From: Carya illinoinensis
Lineage: Eukaryota > Streptophyta > Magnoliopsida > Fagales > Juglandaceae
NCBI RefSeq assembly: GCF_018687715.1
Contig: NC_056759.1
Location: 30,070,385 to 30,134,384 of the forward strand
Direction of reading: 5' to 3'
Length of the DNA stretch: 64,000 nt
In this document: positions 1-12,700 of the stretch, one piece after another
Numbering within the stretch: position 1 is the stretch's first letter
Layout of the letters: each line of letters begins with the position of its first letter
The notes under the pieces: model-generated
Database searches by the model: none
What the model was told of the DNA's origin: nothing
What the model saw: the letters and a program-made list of their open reading frames with translations, nothing else
Made by a program: the position numbers and the translations under genes

Positions 1-1200
1 ACCACAAGAGAAATGAAAATCACAGTTATTATCCACCAATTGTCCAACAAAAATCAAATCAGTAGATAATGTAGGAGAGACAAAAATATTTTGAAATAAA
101 GAGCCTAAAATACCAACATCAGTAATAGGAAGAGTACTGCCTTCAACAATTTGAATAGTTTGCATGCCTCCATACTTACGAACACCATGGAGACCCATGT
201 CATACTACCAGTCATATGATTAGAAGCACCTGAATCAACAATCGAAGAAGAAGTTGAGTTAGGACCCTACCTTGCAGGCCTAAAGTTGTAAAAACATATC
301 AATCATCTATAGGACCATGGCAGGTGTGAGAACAGACGAATCAAAGTTTACAGTGGTGGCGCAAAAGAAGAGAAGGACTGAACCAGTAACTTGAAAGGCT
401 TGGGATTGGCAATTTTGAGGCCGCACTTGACAGTCTTTGATAATATGGCCATCTTTCTTGCAATAGTTACAAACTTTATTAGGACAATTGCGAGCAATAT
501 GACCGAACTCCTTGAAACACTGCAACTTGTTCTTCCCTCTCCCTTGTGCTGATAGACTACATTCATAGTCTCATAAAAGAAATTTTTAGAAGTTATACCC
601 CTCAAAGTGGATAACCGTTGTTCTTCACACAATAAATCTCGCAAACAAGTACCCAGAGAAGGAACTGGATTATAGTTCAATAAACCAGCTCAAACAAGCT
701 CAAATTTAGGTCAAAACTTCATCAAAAACTGATCGTGTTGACTCTTAGGATGAACTACTTGAAAAGCCGTGAAGGCCCAAGGGAGAACCTTAGCATGAAC
801 AATAGTAGAATACTCGCTCCAAAAAGTATTAAAACCATAATAAAATTACTCAATGGTCAAATTACCTTGATTGGAATTGCTAATTTCCAACTCCAATTAG
901 AATTTTTTAGCATTGTGGTCTTGGTGATAAATACGATGCATGTAGTCTCACATAGCCTGAGCCATAGTAAAACACTGAAGATTAGTGACAAGATGGGGCT
1001 CAATTGTTCTCAATAGCCAAGAGATCACCTTAGCATCCTTGACCTCCTATTGGGTAAATTCCTTTTCATCAGTGGGAACTTTAGCAAAACTATCAATATG
1101 ATTTGATAATTCTTTTCCTTTCGAAAACGTCTTAAACTGGAATTTTCAAGTAGTAAAATTATTCCCAGTAAAGAGAACAATAGTGTTCTCAATAGACATG
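1..1200 (-). pseudogene. Ty1/copia gag-protease remnant
   Basis: Decayed gag and start of pol of a copia retrotransposon, reading leftwards and continuing off the window. Gag begins near 1200 (MSIENTIVLFTGNNFTT). A CCHC zinc knuckle (CNYCKKDGHIIKDC, canonical C-x2-C-x4-H-x4-C) lies near 430-490, next to a degenerate one that has lost a cysteine. The copia protease motif DSGASNHMTG is encoded at about 207-236. Several in-frame stops and frameshifts interrupt gag, so it is not functional. The adjoining primer-binding-like site and LTR at 1757-2125 fit a single element. Confidence 0.85.
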
Positions 1201-1756
1201 ATGTAAGGCACGTAGAAAATAGCAGCAAATCCAATCAAATAAATCAAGGTAGGCACTACAAAGAGAACAAACAAATGGCCCAAGTTTAAACAGCAATAAT
1301 AAGCCCAATTAACATCAAAATAAACAGCCCACAATGAAGAAGCCCAAGTAATAATACCTACCCCCCCTTTTAAAAAAAAAAACAATCAGCAAACCAGACG
1401 CCGATATTCCAAAATGCCGATACCTGTCCAACACCGTCGTCAGCCACCTCAGAAGTGGTCGACCACCACTCAGTCACCAATAGATACTGCCGACAGACTC
1501 AGAGATGCACAACCACCATGAAAAACCACCGAGAGAAGTAGCCCGCCATAAATAACAACAGAGTTTGCAACTTCGAAAAAACTGGTCCAATAGCCACCAA
1601 AACTCAAACCCACAAGGTTTGATACTACAGAAAGCAACGACTCCCACAAAGAGTAAGAACAAACTTGCTGAAATTGAGAAAAAAAAATTATTTCAAAAAT
1701 AGCGATGAAAATCGCACCCAGTGATTAAGACCAAAGAATGACAAAATCAGTAGAGA

Positions 1757-1769
1757 GGCTCCAGTACCA
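1757..1769 (-). other. copia primer-binding site (relic)
   Basis: On the minus strand the sequence TGGTACTGGAGCC directly follows the presumed LTR end (..TTGACA). It matches 10 of 13 positions of the usual plant copia initiator-tRNA-Met site TGGTATCAGAGCC. Confidence 0.6.
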
Positions 1770-2125
1770 TGTCAATTTTGGTCTGAATACCCTTTCTGTG
1801 GGGTTTTCTTTCATTATGTAGGCACAATTCTAGCCTAAATTACAGCAATTAAATCTGTCTGAGTAAGGAAACTAGGACTATGTACAAAATCTGTCTAAGG
1901 AACATCTGCTATCTAAATAAGGAAGCATAAATATATACAAAATATGAAAGGTAAATAAGGAAACGTAGCATGCCTAAATTACAACAATTAAATCTGTCTA
2001 AATAAGGAAACTAAGACTACATACAAAACATGTCTAAGGAACATCTGCTATCTAAATAAAGAAGCATAAATATATACAAAATATGAAAGGTAAATAAGGA
2101 AAGAAGGAAACGTAGCATGCTGTCA
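1770..2125 (-). mobile_element. copia 5' LTR with internal tandem duplication
   Basis: On the minus strand this segment starts TGACAGC and ends ATTGACA, immediately before the primer-site relic, so it is the likely 5' LTR. Two near-identical units, 1834-1972 (139 bp) and 1973-2120 (about 148 bp, with a short extra AAAGAAGG-like insertion), make up most of it. The outer boundary is inferred from TG..CA ends only; the partner LTR is outside the window. Confidence 0.55.
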
Positions 2126-2959
2126 TTGTTGGAAGGATCGCTTAGTTTGAAGATTTCAATGTCGTTCGTGATTGCATCTTGGCAAGAAGCCATCCACCTC
2201 CGCAGTTCTGCTCCTATAGTTTGATTCAATCCGTCTGTTTTGAACTTTAGACATATGCTAGAGAGGTTAGGGTTTAAGAAGAATAGATGGGCACTAGTTC
2301 TTTCCTTGGATGATCAATTTCGATCGATATTAGATGTAATAAGCCGACCCAATGAACCCGAATTTAGTAGGGACATGGGCCTTTCTTATGCACAGGCCTA
2401 CTCTCTCCCCTCCCCCGCACGTGGTGGGAGGATATATTACCGAGAGAGAGAGAGAGAGAGAGAAGGTAATAGGGTTTTCTATGGGATTTGAGGCTTTTTT
2501 ATATTACTGCAGTAGTTGATACAAAGTTACATGATACTTATTCTCTATATAGTCGTTACTGCTGCTGCTTCGGGAAAAGTTCATGGCCCATAGGCCTTCT
2601 GCCATTGCTCCATATCCAACAAAACTAGGAAAAAAGAATGAAGAGAGGAGAAAATTGATGGAACGGAGCTATAGAAAGGAGAGAAAGAAGAGACGGCAAG
2701 GGAGAGGGAAGGTTCCACATATTTCACGATAGAGGAAAATGGGTTGTTTTTTCAGAGTCTCGGGGGGAGAGCGTTTTCAAGAGTTTTATTCGAGTTAATT
2801 CATCAGTCACAAGGTGATTTGTCATTCCTCGCTTTTCCCAACTCCCCTAGAGAGAAGACAACGAATGTGTATTGCCAAAAACGAAGAAAGCTTGCTTGCA
2901 TCATGAGATTATTGTCTACATTGCTCCTAAAAGGAAACACAAATGTACTGTGTAATATC
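2126..2959. other. spacer and 3' UTR side of the FAR1-ALDH6 gene
   Basis: No gene recognised. It contains a short GA repeat near 2442-2461 and, on the minus strand, an AATAAA hexamer at 2785-2790, about 170 nt past the stop codon at 2960. That hexamer is a reasonable poly(A) signal for the upstream gene. Confidence 0.4.
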
Positions 2960-4122
2960 CTAAATCCTTTGAGATGATGGCAAAGTCAACGACGCTCCTT
3001 GGCTGGGGAACTCATCCATTGAAATTATATGGTTTTGAGAGTACAGCCTCTGAGATGTTGGTGATATATATAACCTCTCAGTCGTTGAAGGCATGCCCGG
3101 GTTTCTCTGAACTATAGGAGACATGTACAGTCTTTCAGGCGTGGGGGGAACAGCATCAGTCCGCTGAGAAGCCGGAGCCATGTTTTCATTCCTTTGAGAT
3201 GTTACAGGCATGTATATCCTCTCTGAAGTTGGATGCAAAGCAATATCCGTCCTCCGAGATGTAGAACCCATATGGTCATTCAGGTGAGATGTGGTGGGCA
3301 TGTATAGCCTCTCAGAAGTTGAAAACATGTTGGTGTTAGTCCTTTGAAAGGTTTGACCCATGCCATCATTTAAGTGAGAAGTTGCCAGCATGAATACCCT
3401 GTCGGAAGTTGCATGCACAGTAGTGTCAATCCGATGAGATGTTGGAGCCACACTCTCATTCCTGCACGAAGTTGGACCCATATTGTCGAGTGCGTGAGAT
3501 GAAGGACCATATACCCTTTCAGAAGTTAAGGCCATTGCAACATCAGCTCTTTGAGATGCTGCATTCCTCTGGGATGTAGGCACATGAATCCCGTCTGATG
3601 TTGATGGAATAGTTTCACTCCTTTGAGACGCTGGGGGTTGAGTTTCATTCCACTGAGACTGAGGTATATATATCCTTTCAGATGACTTGGGTGTCGATAT
3701 TGACACTCCTTCACTTGGTAAATCCCTCTCTGTTGATGGAGGCATAGCTACTGACATTTCAAGGTTTGATAAACCCCTGTCAGATGTTGGAGGTAAGACC
3801 ATGGACACTTCCTGGCTTCTTAAATCTCTATCCGCTGTTGGAGACACAGATGGATTTGGTACATCCGCCTCAGATGTTGGAGGAATTGGCAATACTTCAC
3901 AGGTTGGAGAATCACTCTCGGATGCTAGAGGCATGGCTGGTGACATTCTTTGGCTAGGTGAGTCTCTCTCAGAAGTGGCAGGAAATGCTGAAGATACTCC
4001 TCGGCTTGTTGTATCATTCTCAGATGATGGAGGCGCAGCTAGAGACACTCTAATATTAGGTAAATCCTTCCACTGTTGTGCCACTGTTTTGATCTGGGTG
4101 TAAAATTGCACACCAGCCTTCC
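2960..4122 (-). other. last exon: ALDH6 C-terminal strand plus long Ser/Thr/Pro/Arg repeat tail
   Basis: The exon begins in phase with [22 protein letters not shown], the normal ALDH6 C-terminus, then runs on for roughly 365 residues that ordinary ALDH6 lacks. Two repeat classes are visible. The first has about 20-residue units like [16 protein letters not shown]. The second has about 30-residue units like [20 protein letters not shown], repeated about six times. The protein ends [14 protein letters not shown], resembling the short native tail of plant ALDH6B2 as I remember it. Composition predicts disorder. The ORF stays open over more than 1 kb, which argues for selection. Confidence 0.85.
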
Positions 4123-7100
4123 CTGCAAAGTCAAGAATCAAAAGAAACTGAGAAACTGAAACGAGCATGTAACTCAATTGAGAGAGAGAGAGAGGACCAA
4201 ATAAATTATACCGCAAAAGTTTAGATCCCCGGCAAAAGATGCCTTCGATCCATTGAATGAGGAAAATGGCAATGGAACTGGAACAGGAACATTGATCCCA
4301 ACCTGAGTCGTATTTAAATTCTTGTAATAAAATGACATGCAAGATAGAATAATAGATACACATCTGAAAGAAGAACAAGAAAACCCATGGCCCAGTCTTG
4401 GCTGCTCACAAGGTCTCCCCCTATCCCATTGTGGGTACCACTAATCACGTTTTAATCATAAACTTAAATGCAACATTTGCAAATAATGGCCTCCTCAACT
4501 CTAAATAACGTGTGAGCCAATCATGTTTTTTATTCAGGTTTTGTACAACTAACCCATAGATGGGCCCCTGCATTCTAGCCAGGATTGGCTTAAATTGAGC
4601 AACAAGGTGGATTGTGCGATCCAATGGCCAGAAAAGGGGTACCAAAAGTTCTTGGTACCTATATGCCATACAGAACGGTTGACTTACCAGCACAGCCTCA
4701 ACTTCATTCTGGAACTTCCTAGCAGCAACACCAGATGTCGTGAATATGGAAGCTCCATTTCCATGCCTGTAAAATAGGAATATAAAAATATGTAATTGTG
4801 AAATATCTCCAAAAGATTGTGAATTGTCAATGGGTACTTCGGATAGCATTTCAACACAATAGAAGAAAATGTCTCAGCATAGACCCTGGACTCTTCTTAT
4901 ATATTCCAAACTCAAATTGCTATTTTTCCGATCTATTTAGATAGTTTATACAATTAGTTGCAGACCTGTGCAATGGGCAGAAATAGTTGAAGGTATGCAG
5001 GAGCCACAAGGAAGACAAAATTAGCAAGTGTTCAACCATTAGAACATTTATAGATTCAGGATGGGAAAGAAGATGGGAAAGACACATGATAAGTCAAAAC
5101 AGTTGAGGAGATGGAAAAGAAATACACATTGGTAAGTTATGTAAAGATCAGGAGACAAATATCCAACATCATGGCCCGCTGACATGGATGAAAAAGTGAT
5201 GTGGATGAACAAAAGAAAAAAGGCTAATTAAAGGCAAATGCTTCGATAAAAAGATATTATACTAGATTCCTATATTTTGACAAGCAATTCATCCTAGAGT
5301 TTCAATAACATGAACAATTCACTCCCACTACTTGCCAAACTTGGTGTATATACACTGAAAAGAAAAAGATTTGTGTACCTCATACATAATCCCATTGTCA
5401 ATTTAAAACGTGACACCTTGAAATACACATGATAAAACATTCACCTTGGAGCTACGTGAGTTGTAACAGTACCTGTTTTTGTTCACAATGGTTATGGCCT
5501 CTTCTAGGCTGTCAGCCTGGGTGACCAAATAAACGAAATGTTGTCAACCAATCTCCAGCTCACACCACAGACAAAAACGAAAGAAACCTAATTATGCATA
5601 CCTGCATACAAATAAGGACTGGTCCAAAAATTTCTTCCTGCTCAACACAAGATACAGTGCTGTCAACAATATGCCAATGTCTTTGGTTCTAGTCTTCTTC
5701 CACTGAGATCATAATTATCCAAATACATTCTTTTTGGAAACAAAAGTGGAACTGCAAGCATGAAAAAAAATACCTTGTAGCACTCCATATTGGTTGTAAC
5801 ATCGCATAAGATGGTAGGGCCAACAAAATTTCCATTCTCATATCCTCGTACCTACAAAGTTAAATTGGAAGATTTCACTGTGGTTTTCAAAAGCAAGATC
5901 TCGCAATATTTAAAAAATAAATTAATACAACTCCTCAGCAAATGACAAGCAGATGAATTCTCTCATCATGCATCAAAGAGAATACCAAACAGAAAGAACT
6001 TTCCAAGCCAGGGTCCCATGATCTCACTTAGTTCAGACCAATAAATCAATGTTTTCAGTCTTATATTGTTTAAAATTTTCTCCTGCGTTGAATGGAAAAG
6101 AACCGTGGTTCCCTGTTATGACAAAGAATGTCAAGGATCATGTGATTTGGGTTGTGAAGACAATGGGTGAGCGTATGCTTGAGCCCTGTGTCAAGTATGC
6201 GACCATGTTTATTTGTGCAATAGAAACAAGTACTGGGAGCCCCAATTGTGAACAGTTCATATCAAATCTAGCTAACATACCCCAGATAGTGAAACAAGGA
6301 TTTTACTTTCAAGCAATCTCTATAAAGTTTTCCTCTAACCAGGTCTTGCAAGAAAACATGATTTTAAATTAAGCTTAAAAAATGTGCTATTAGGATAGGA
6401 TGGATCCAACCAGTCCCCATAGGAATCACATGTATAAGTTTCCTCTAAAAAATGTGGACGTGCAATACCTTAAAACGAATGGTCAAGATTGGAACTTCTC
6501 ATAATCATTTATATAGTCCAAATCAAAGAAGGTCACATCTAATGTAAGACTCAGTTTACATATAAGCAACTCCATTCACTAAAAAATCCCTGGCAGCCGC
6601 TCTTGGACAACCCATATTGCCTTGCAATGCCCCTTAGCCATGTGGCATTAGCCGCATTACTAAGCTAACTTATAAAATCCTCTGGGTCATTGCTATGATG
6701 TGGGATCACAAAGACATTTTGATTCTCATCCAAACCACTGTTTAACAGAGATGATAATCGCAATAATGTAAAACATCCAAAAAGAAGATCCAATTAAACT
6801 CAAAACATCAATTAGTTTTCATTAAAAAAAAGTAATGCAATCAAAATGGTTCACATGTCAAATGTCGGTCTTCAAATGTCAATGTTATAACTAAGGCTCC
6901 TAGGAGGGAAGCTGTTTTTGCTAGGACGGCAACTTTAGATAAGATATATATTTTGGGGTGTCAAATATTTCCGGTGGGCTGAGTATCAAATATTTCGGAT
7001 CTGACTAATATTTTGGGCTGTAAAATATTGTCGCTGCCTATGACGTATCTTGGTTTTCCCCTGGGTGCCTCACATAAATCTGTTTCGATTTGGGAAGGAG

Positions 7101-9740
7101 TGATTGAGAAGATTGAGAGGAGGTTAGCCAGCTGGAAAAAATTATATTTGTCTAAAGGGGGTAGAATCACTTTAATCAAGAGTACGCTGTCCAATCTACC
7201 AACATATTTCCTTTCTCTCTTTCCTTCAACAGTGAGGGATTCTATAAAAATTGAAAAGATCTATAGGAATTTCTTGTGGGGAGGTAAAGGGGAGGAAAAG
7301 AAATATTATTTGATGAGTTGGGATAAGGTATGTCAACTGATTTCAAATGGTGGTTTGGGGGTGTGTAACTTGAGGCTTTTTAATAAAGCTCTTTGTGGGA
7401 AATAATGATGGAGATATCATTTAAAAAGAGCTGCATTATGGGAAAAATGTGATAGATGTTAAATATGAGGGTATGTGGGGTAGTTGGTGTTCAAATGAAG
7501 GAAAAGGAGCTTATGGGACGGGATTATGGAAGTTAATTCAAATGGGTTGGGGGGAGTTTGTTAAACATGTCAAATTTAAGGTGGGGGGATGGATCAAGAA
7601 TTCACCTTTGGCATGATAATTGGTGTGGAGAGTTAACCCTCAATCCTTCACTTTTTTGGATTGCAAGGCAGCAAGATGCAACTGTGGCTGATTCATTCTC
7701 TTTTTTGAATAATAGCATTCAATGGAATGTTGACTTCATGAGAAATGTAAATGATTGGGAAGTTAATGTAATTTCAGATTTTCTCAGCAGATTATATGAG
7801 TTGAAGATTGTCCAAGGAAGTGTAGACAGATTGTTGTGGATTCATGAAAGAAATTTCAGATTCTCAGTTCACTCCTATTATAATGCTTATAATGCTTGTT
7901 TGATAGGTTTATAATGCTTTAACCTGCCAAGGTGTATGTGATTACCCCTGGAAAAGTAATTGGAAAGTTAAAAGTGCCAAGTAAGGTAGCTTTCTTCTGT
8001 TGGCTGGTGTCTCATGATAAAATTCTAACAACAGAAAATCTAAGAAAGTGTTGTCTTTGTATTGTTGATTGGTTTTCTATGTGCAAGAAAGATGGCAAAT
8101 CAGTTAATCACTTGTTTCTCCATTGTGAGCTGGCTAAAAGTTTGTGGAGTGTCATTTTTGGAAGGATGGGTATTTCTTGGGTGATGCCAAAGCATGTGGT
8201 AAATTTACTAGCTTGTTGGAGGTACGCTGGGCGGAGTCTACCTATTGCAGCCATTTGGCAAATGATTCCTTCGTACTTGATGTGATGTCTATGGCTAGAA
8301 AAAAATGGGAGATGTTTTGAAGACAGAACGATCGATGGAAGAAATTGGGGAATTTTTCTTTAAAACTCTATGTCTATGGGCTAAGGCTAATGTAATGAAT
8401 GGTGATGGGAGTTATTCTAGATTTTTCTCTATCTTTTTAGTCGCTGTATGTAGGCATTTCCTCTTGTATACTTCCTGTGTACTTGGGCTTTGCCTCTTCA
8501 TTGTAATAAAATTCTTATTAATTATCAAAAAAAAATATAAATATATATATTTTTTATAAGTATATATATATATTGATAGGTAAATTTAGGTAAGACACTA
8601 GCACTGGATAGTCTATGAAAGAGGCATTTGTAGTCTTGGAGTGTTGTATGTGTAAGCAGTGCGGAGACAGGTTTGAACATCTCCTACTTCAGTTGGGGAA
8701 ATATAGGTTTAGATTTCTAGTACCTTTGGGAATGTGTGGGTTATGCCCCAAAGGGTAGTGGAGTTGTTGCCCTTTTGGCTTTTTGGTAGAGCCCGTGAGA
8801 AGAAGATGAGACAGTCAAAAGCCACAATATTTAAGATTTTTGTTGTTTATTCTTCCTCATTAGTTAGATGCATTTTTTATGTACGTGTACTAGGGTTCTG
8901 CCTCTCAGTGCTTTCAATTACATTATTTATCAAAAAAAGAACATTTTTACACATAGCTGCATGACTATAAATTGTGAGCATTGAATCCGCCTACAATTTG
9001 GACAACTAGAAAAGCCATCATTTCTCTACATTGGAATGAAACTCCATTATGACCAAGAGCTGCCAACAACCAGTAAATTTGCAGTATCATACTATTTCTC
9101 ACCTTTTTTTTTGCAGATGACACTATTATTTTTTGTGATGCTGATCCTGGACAGTTTCAAGCCTTAAGGGCTATTTTATTATGTTTTGAAGCTGTATTAG
9201 GTCTAAAGGTAAATTTGAGTAAGTTGGAGATAGTTCTTGTGGGGGAGGTGCAGAGTATTAACTGCTTGGCCGAGTTGTTGGAATGTAAAGTTGCTGCTTT
9301 ACCATTGAAGTACCTTGATCTTCCATTGTGGGTCTTTCAAGGCGAAGTCTATTTGGGATGGGGTTGTGGAGAAGATTGAGAAAAGGTTGGCGGGTTGGAA
9401 GCGGCTTTATTTAACAAAAGGGGGTAGAATCACTCCATTAAAAGTACCCTTTCTAATCTTCCAACTTACTTTCTTTAATTCCATTGCCAGTAGAGGTGGG
9501 AAAACAGATTGAGAAATTATTTCATACATTTTTGTGGGGTGGTATGGGTGAGGAGACGAAGATTCATCTTGTTGGTTGGAAAAAAGTTTGCTCTCCTATT
9601 TCAAATGGAGGTTTGGGGATCCGGAATTTGAGTAGTTTTGACAAGGTTTTGTTGGGAAAATGGTTGTGGAGGTATGAAGTGGAAGAGTCATTATGGAGGA
9701 AAGGTCTTAGATCGGAAATATGGGTGTGAGTTTTTTTTTT

Positions 9741-9787
<47 letters not shown>

Positions 9788-12700
9788 GGCTGTTCTAAGG
9801 AGTTTAGAGGGACCTATGGAGTGAGTCTTTGGAAGTTTATTAGAAAGAGATGGGAAAACTTTGTAAAACATACAAATTTTGTTGTTGGTGAGGGGATTTT
9901 GGCTTGATACTTGGTGTGGTGATAGGGCTCTTTGTAGCATGTTCCCTGCTTTGTTTTGTATAGCATCTAATCGGCTTGCATCTGTTGCTGATCTGTCAGT
10001 AATTTCGAATGGAATTTTGCAGTGGGATGTTGGTTTCACAAGAGCTGTTCAGGATTGGGTACTTGATGTGGTGTCTGATTTTCTCTGCTTCCTGTATTCC
10101 CTGCAGGTTGGGGCTGATGAGAGGGATAAAATGATATGGAACCATACGGGTAGCAAAAAATTATCAGTTTGGTCTTATAATAAGGTATTGACTGTTCAGC
10201 AGTGTGATTTCTTTCCTTGGAAGTGCATTTGGAGGTCTCATGTGCCTTCCAAAGTTGCATTCTGCATTTGGACAGCTTCACTTGGAAATATTGACAATAT
10301 TTTGACGATTGATAATTTGAGAAAGAGGGGTTTTGTTATTATGGAATGGTGTTTTATGTATAAAAAACATAGGGAATCAATGGATCATTTACTTTTGCAT
10401 TGTGAGGGCTAAGGCATTATGGGATGGAATTTTTAGTAGAGTTGGACTGGTTTGGGTGATGCCAAGGACAGTAGTGGATTTGCTTGCATGTTGGATGGGG
10501 CTTCATAGTTCTAAACAAGTGGTTGAGGGGTGGAAGATGGTTCTTTTGTGCCTCATGTGGTGCATTTGGTGGGAAATGAACGAGCAATGCTTCAACGATA
10601 AGGAGAGCACCTTGGAGGAAATCTGGAAATTCTTTGTATTTTCTTATTACAATGGTTTTCTGCTATAGGTCTTGATGGAGCTTCTGCTCATGCTTTTCTG
10701 TTTTCTTGTTCTTCTGCTTTATAGAATGTAACTAGTTGTTTCTTTTGTATACTTCCTGTGTACATGGGCTTCACCTATTACATTCGTTCAATAAAATTTC
10801 ATTTTACTTTTAAAAAAAAAGGGCAACTGCTGAAACCCATAAGACTTTAACCACAGCCAAATCTCACAGTAAACGTTCAAGAGTTTTTGCAATAGACTGA
10901 AATTGAGAAAAGTAGCATTATTGACACCAATGGGCCACATTTATTTCTAACTCCAATAAAGAAGATTTGATGCAAGAGGATTCGCACAACTGCAGTAAAG
11001 CTAAATTTGAAAAGGAGGTATCAAACAAGGTTTGGTATATCAACAGTTAGCTTGTCTTGGCGAGAGCATAAAGAAATCCTACCACGACATGTCTCCCATC
11101 AAGCAGCATTCTAGCACCACTTTCGACACCAGATTGTACTAATCTGCATACGCGATCCTTTGCCTGCAAAATTTAACACACAAGAAGAATGAAAAAGTAA
11201 AAGAAAAAATCGAGTATCTTACATAACTTAAAATGAACACAGTATGCACTAGCAACCAGCTAGGCAACAATAAGTGCATTACGTTGATAAAAACAAAACT
11301 CAGAATGTAATAAATACATCTATATTGTAGATGGATTGGGAAACTTTTTGGGGGCTATGCTTGCACCTCTTTAGTAATAAGTGGACCAAGGTCTGCACTT
11401 GGATCTGCTCCTACATTTACTTTAAGTTCTTTGGCACGCTCCACAAGTTCTTCTTCCCTGTACAGACCCGCAGACATCATTTTTGTAAGACTAGGATTTG
11501 CCAAACCCTATTAAGTGGATTGGAGAATTGGAAGAGACCCTTGGGAACTGTTATAATTTCATAAATGAAAAAGACTGACTAATTTGGAACTGACTAGTTG
11601 AGTATGAAGTCTGAAAATCGATGATGATTCTTTATGAAAGCAAGCACCCAATCCAAGCTTAAAACTTGGAAATGCCAAACCATATAGAAAAGTTGAGGCA
11701 ATTGAATCATAATACCATGGCCTTGAACCTCCGATAAAAACAGCTGTGCTGAGTGCCATGCCCCGCTGGCCTGCAGCACCAAAGCCAGCAGCCACAAGAG
11801 CATTCAACGTAGCGTCCACACTAGCATCAGGCATAATGATCGCATGATTTTTGCCTCCTATATTGGACTAAAGAGTTAACACAACAATCAGTAACGTTGC
11901 CTCCTATATTGGACTAAAGAGTTAACACAACAATCAGTGACGTAGCCAAATCATGAATTTACAGTTTCCAACTGGGTCTAACCAAAATTGAGAGAGAGAG
12001 ATGAAAAGCAGGAAGCACTCACCTGAACATGTTTTCCTCTAGCAGCTGCCCGGGCATATATGTGCATTCCAGCCTGAACAACAGGTGAACAAGCGAATAA
12101 TTTTTTTTGATCTGTAGGTGAACAAGTGAATAAATAATATATATGCATAAATATCTCTCCATATGGTCTATATATACGTGAATTTTAAAAACAAGAAAGT
12201 CAACTAATCCCGCACTTGCTTTATGTTGACAACATTTGAGGGCACAAACATATAATGGTTAAGACTGAAATGGTGGGAAAAAACTGAAAAACACAACCAG
12301 GTATGGTATCTCAGTAGAATAGTCTCTGGGGGAATGTAAGATCTTGGCATAGAGCACAGGAAGATACAAACGTTAATCCCGATCTCAATTTTACATCCTC
12401 CTTTATATAAGCAGACAAACATTGCTCGTTATGTATAGAAATACACTAGAACCAATCAGGGTGTACAAACATCACTCATCAACTTCAAAGCAGAATTACA
12501 AGAAGACAAGAGGATGGTATACTTACAATATGAACTTTCGCCAAACCAAATGCAATAAAATCCCCACAGTTAATATATGCCCATTTGATATCCACAAAAA
12601 CTAAACAGAGCAACAAACATCACTCATCAACTTCAAACCAGACTACACAGGAGTCAATAGGACTGCATACCGAAAATTTTGCCAAAATAAATCCAATAAG

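Larger units (their letters stand above)
5852..11082 (-). other. 5.2-kb intron loaded with LINE fragments
   Basis: Lies between coding exons ending VV (11083) and starting VRGYEN (5851). It holds two or three truncated LINE copies in the plus orientation, i.e. antisense to the host gene. The remaining sequence (about 5852-6900) shows nothing recognisable. Confidence 0.8.

Noticed and set aside
3687..4103. Plus-strand open frame of 138 codons
   Set aside because: It is the complement of the repeat tail of the FAR1-ALDH6 gene; periodic composition keeps the opposite strand open.
9707..10039. Minus-strand open frame with a poly-Pro/poly-Lys stretch
   Set aside because: Produced by the T20-G36 tract and the reverse of LINE ORF2; no independent support.
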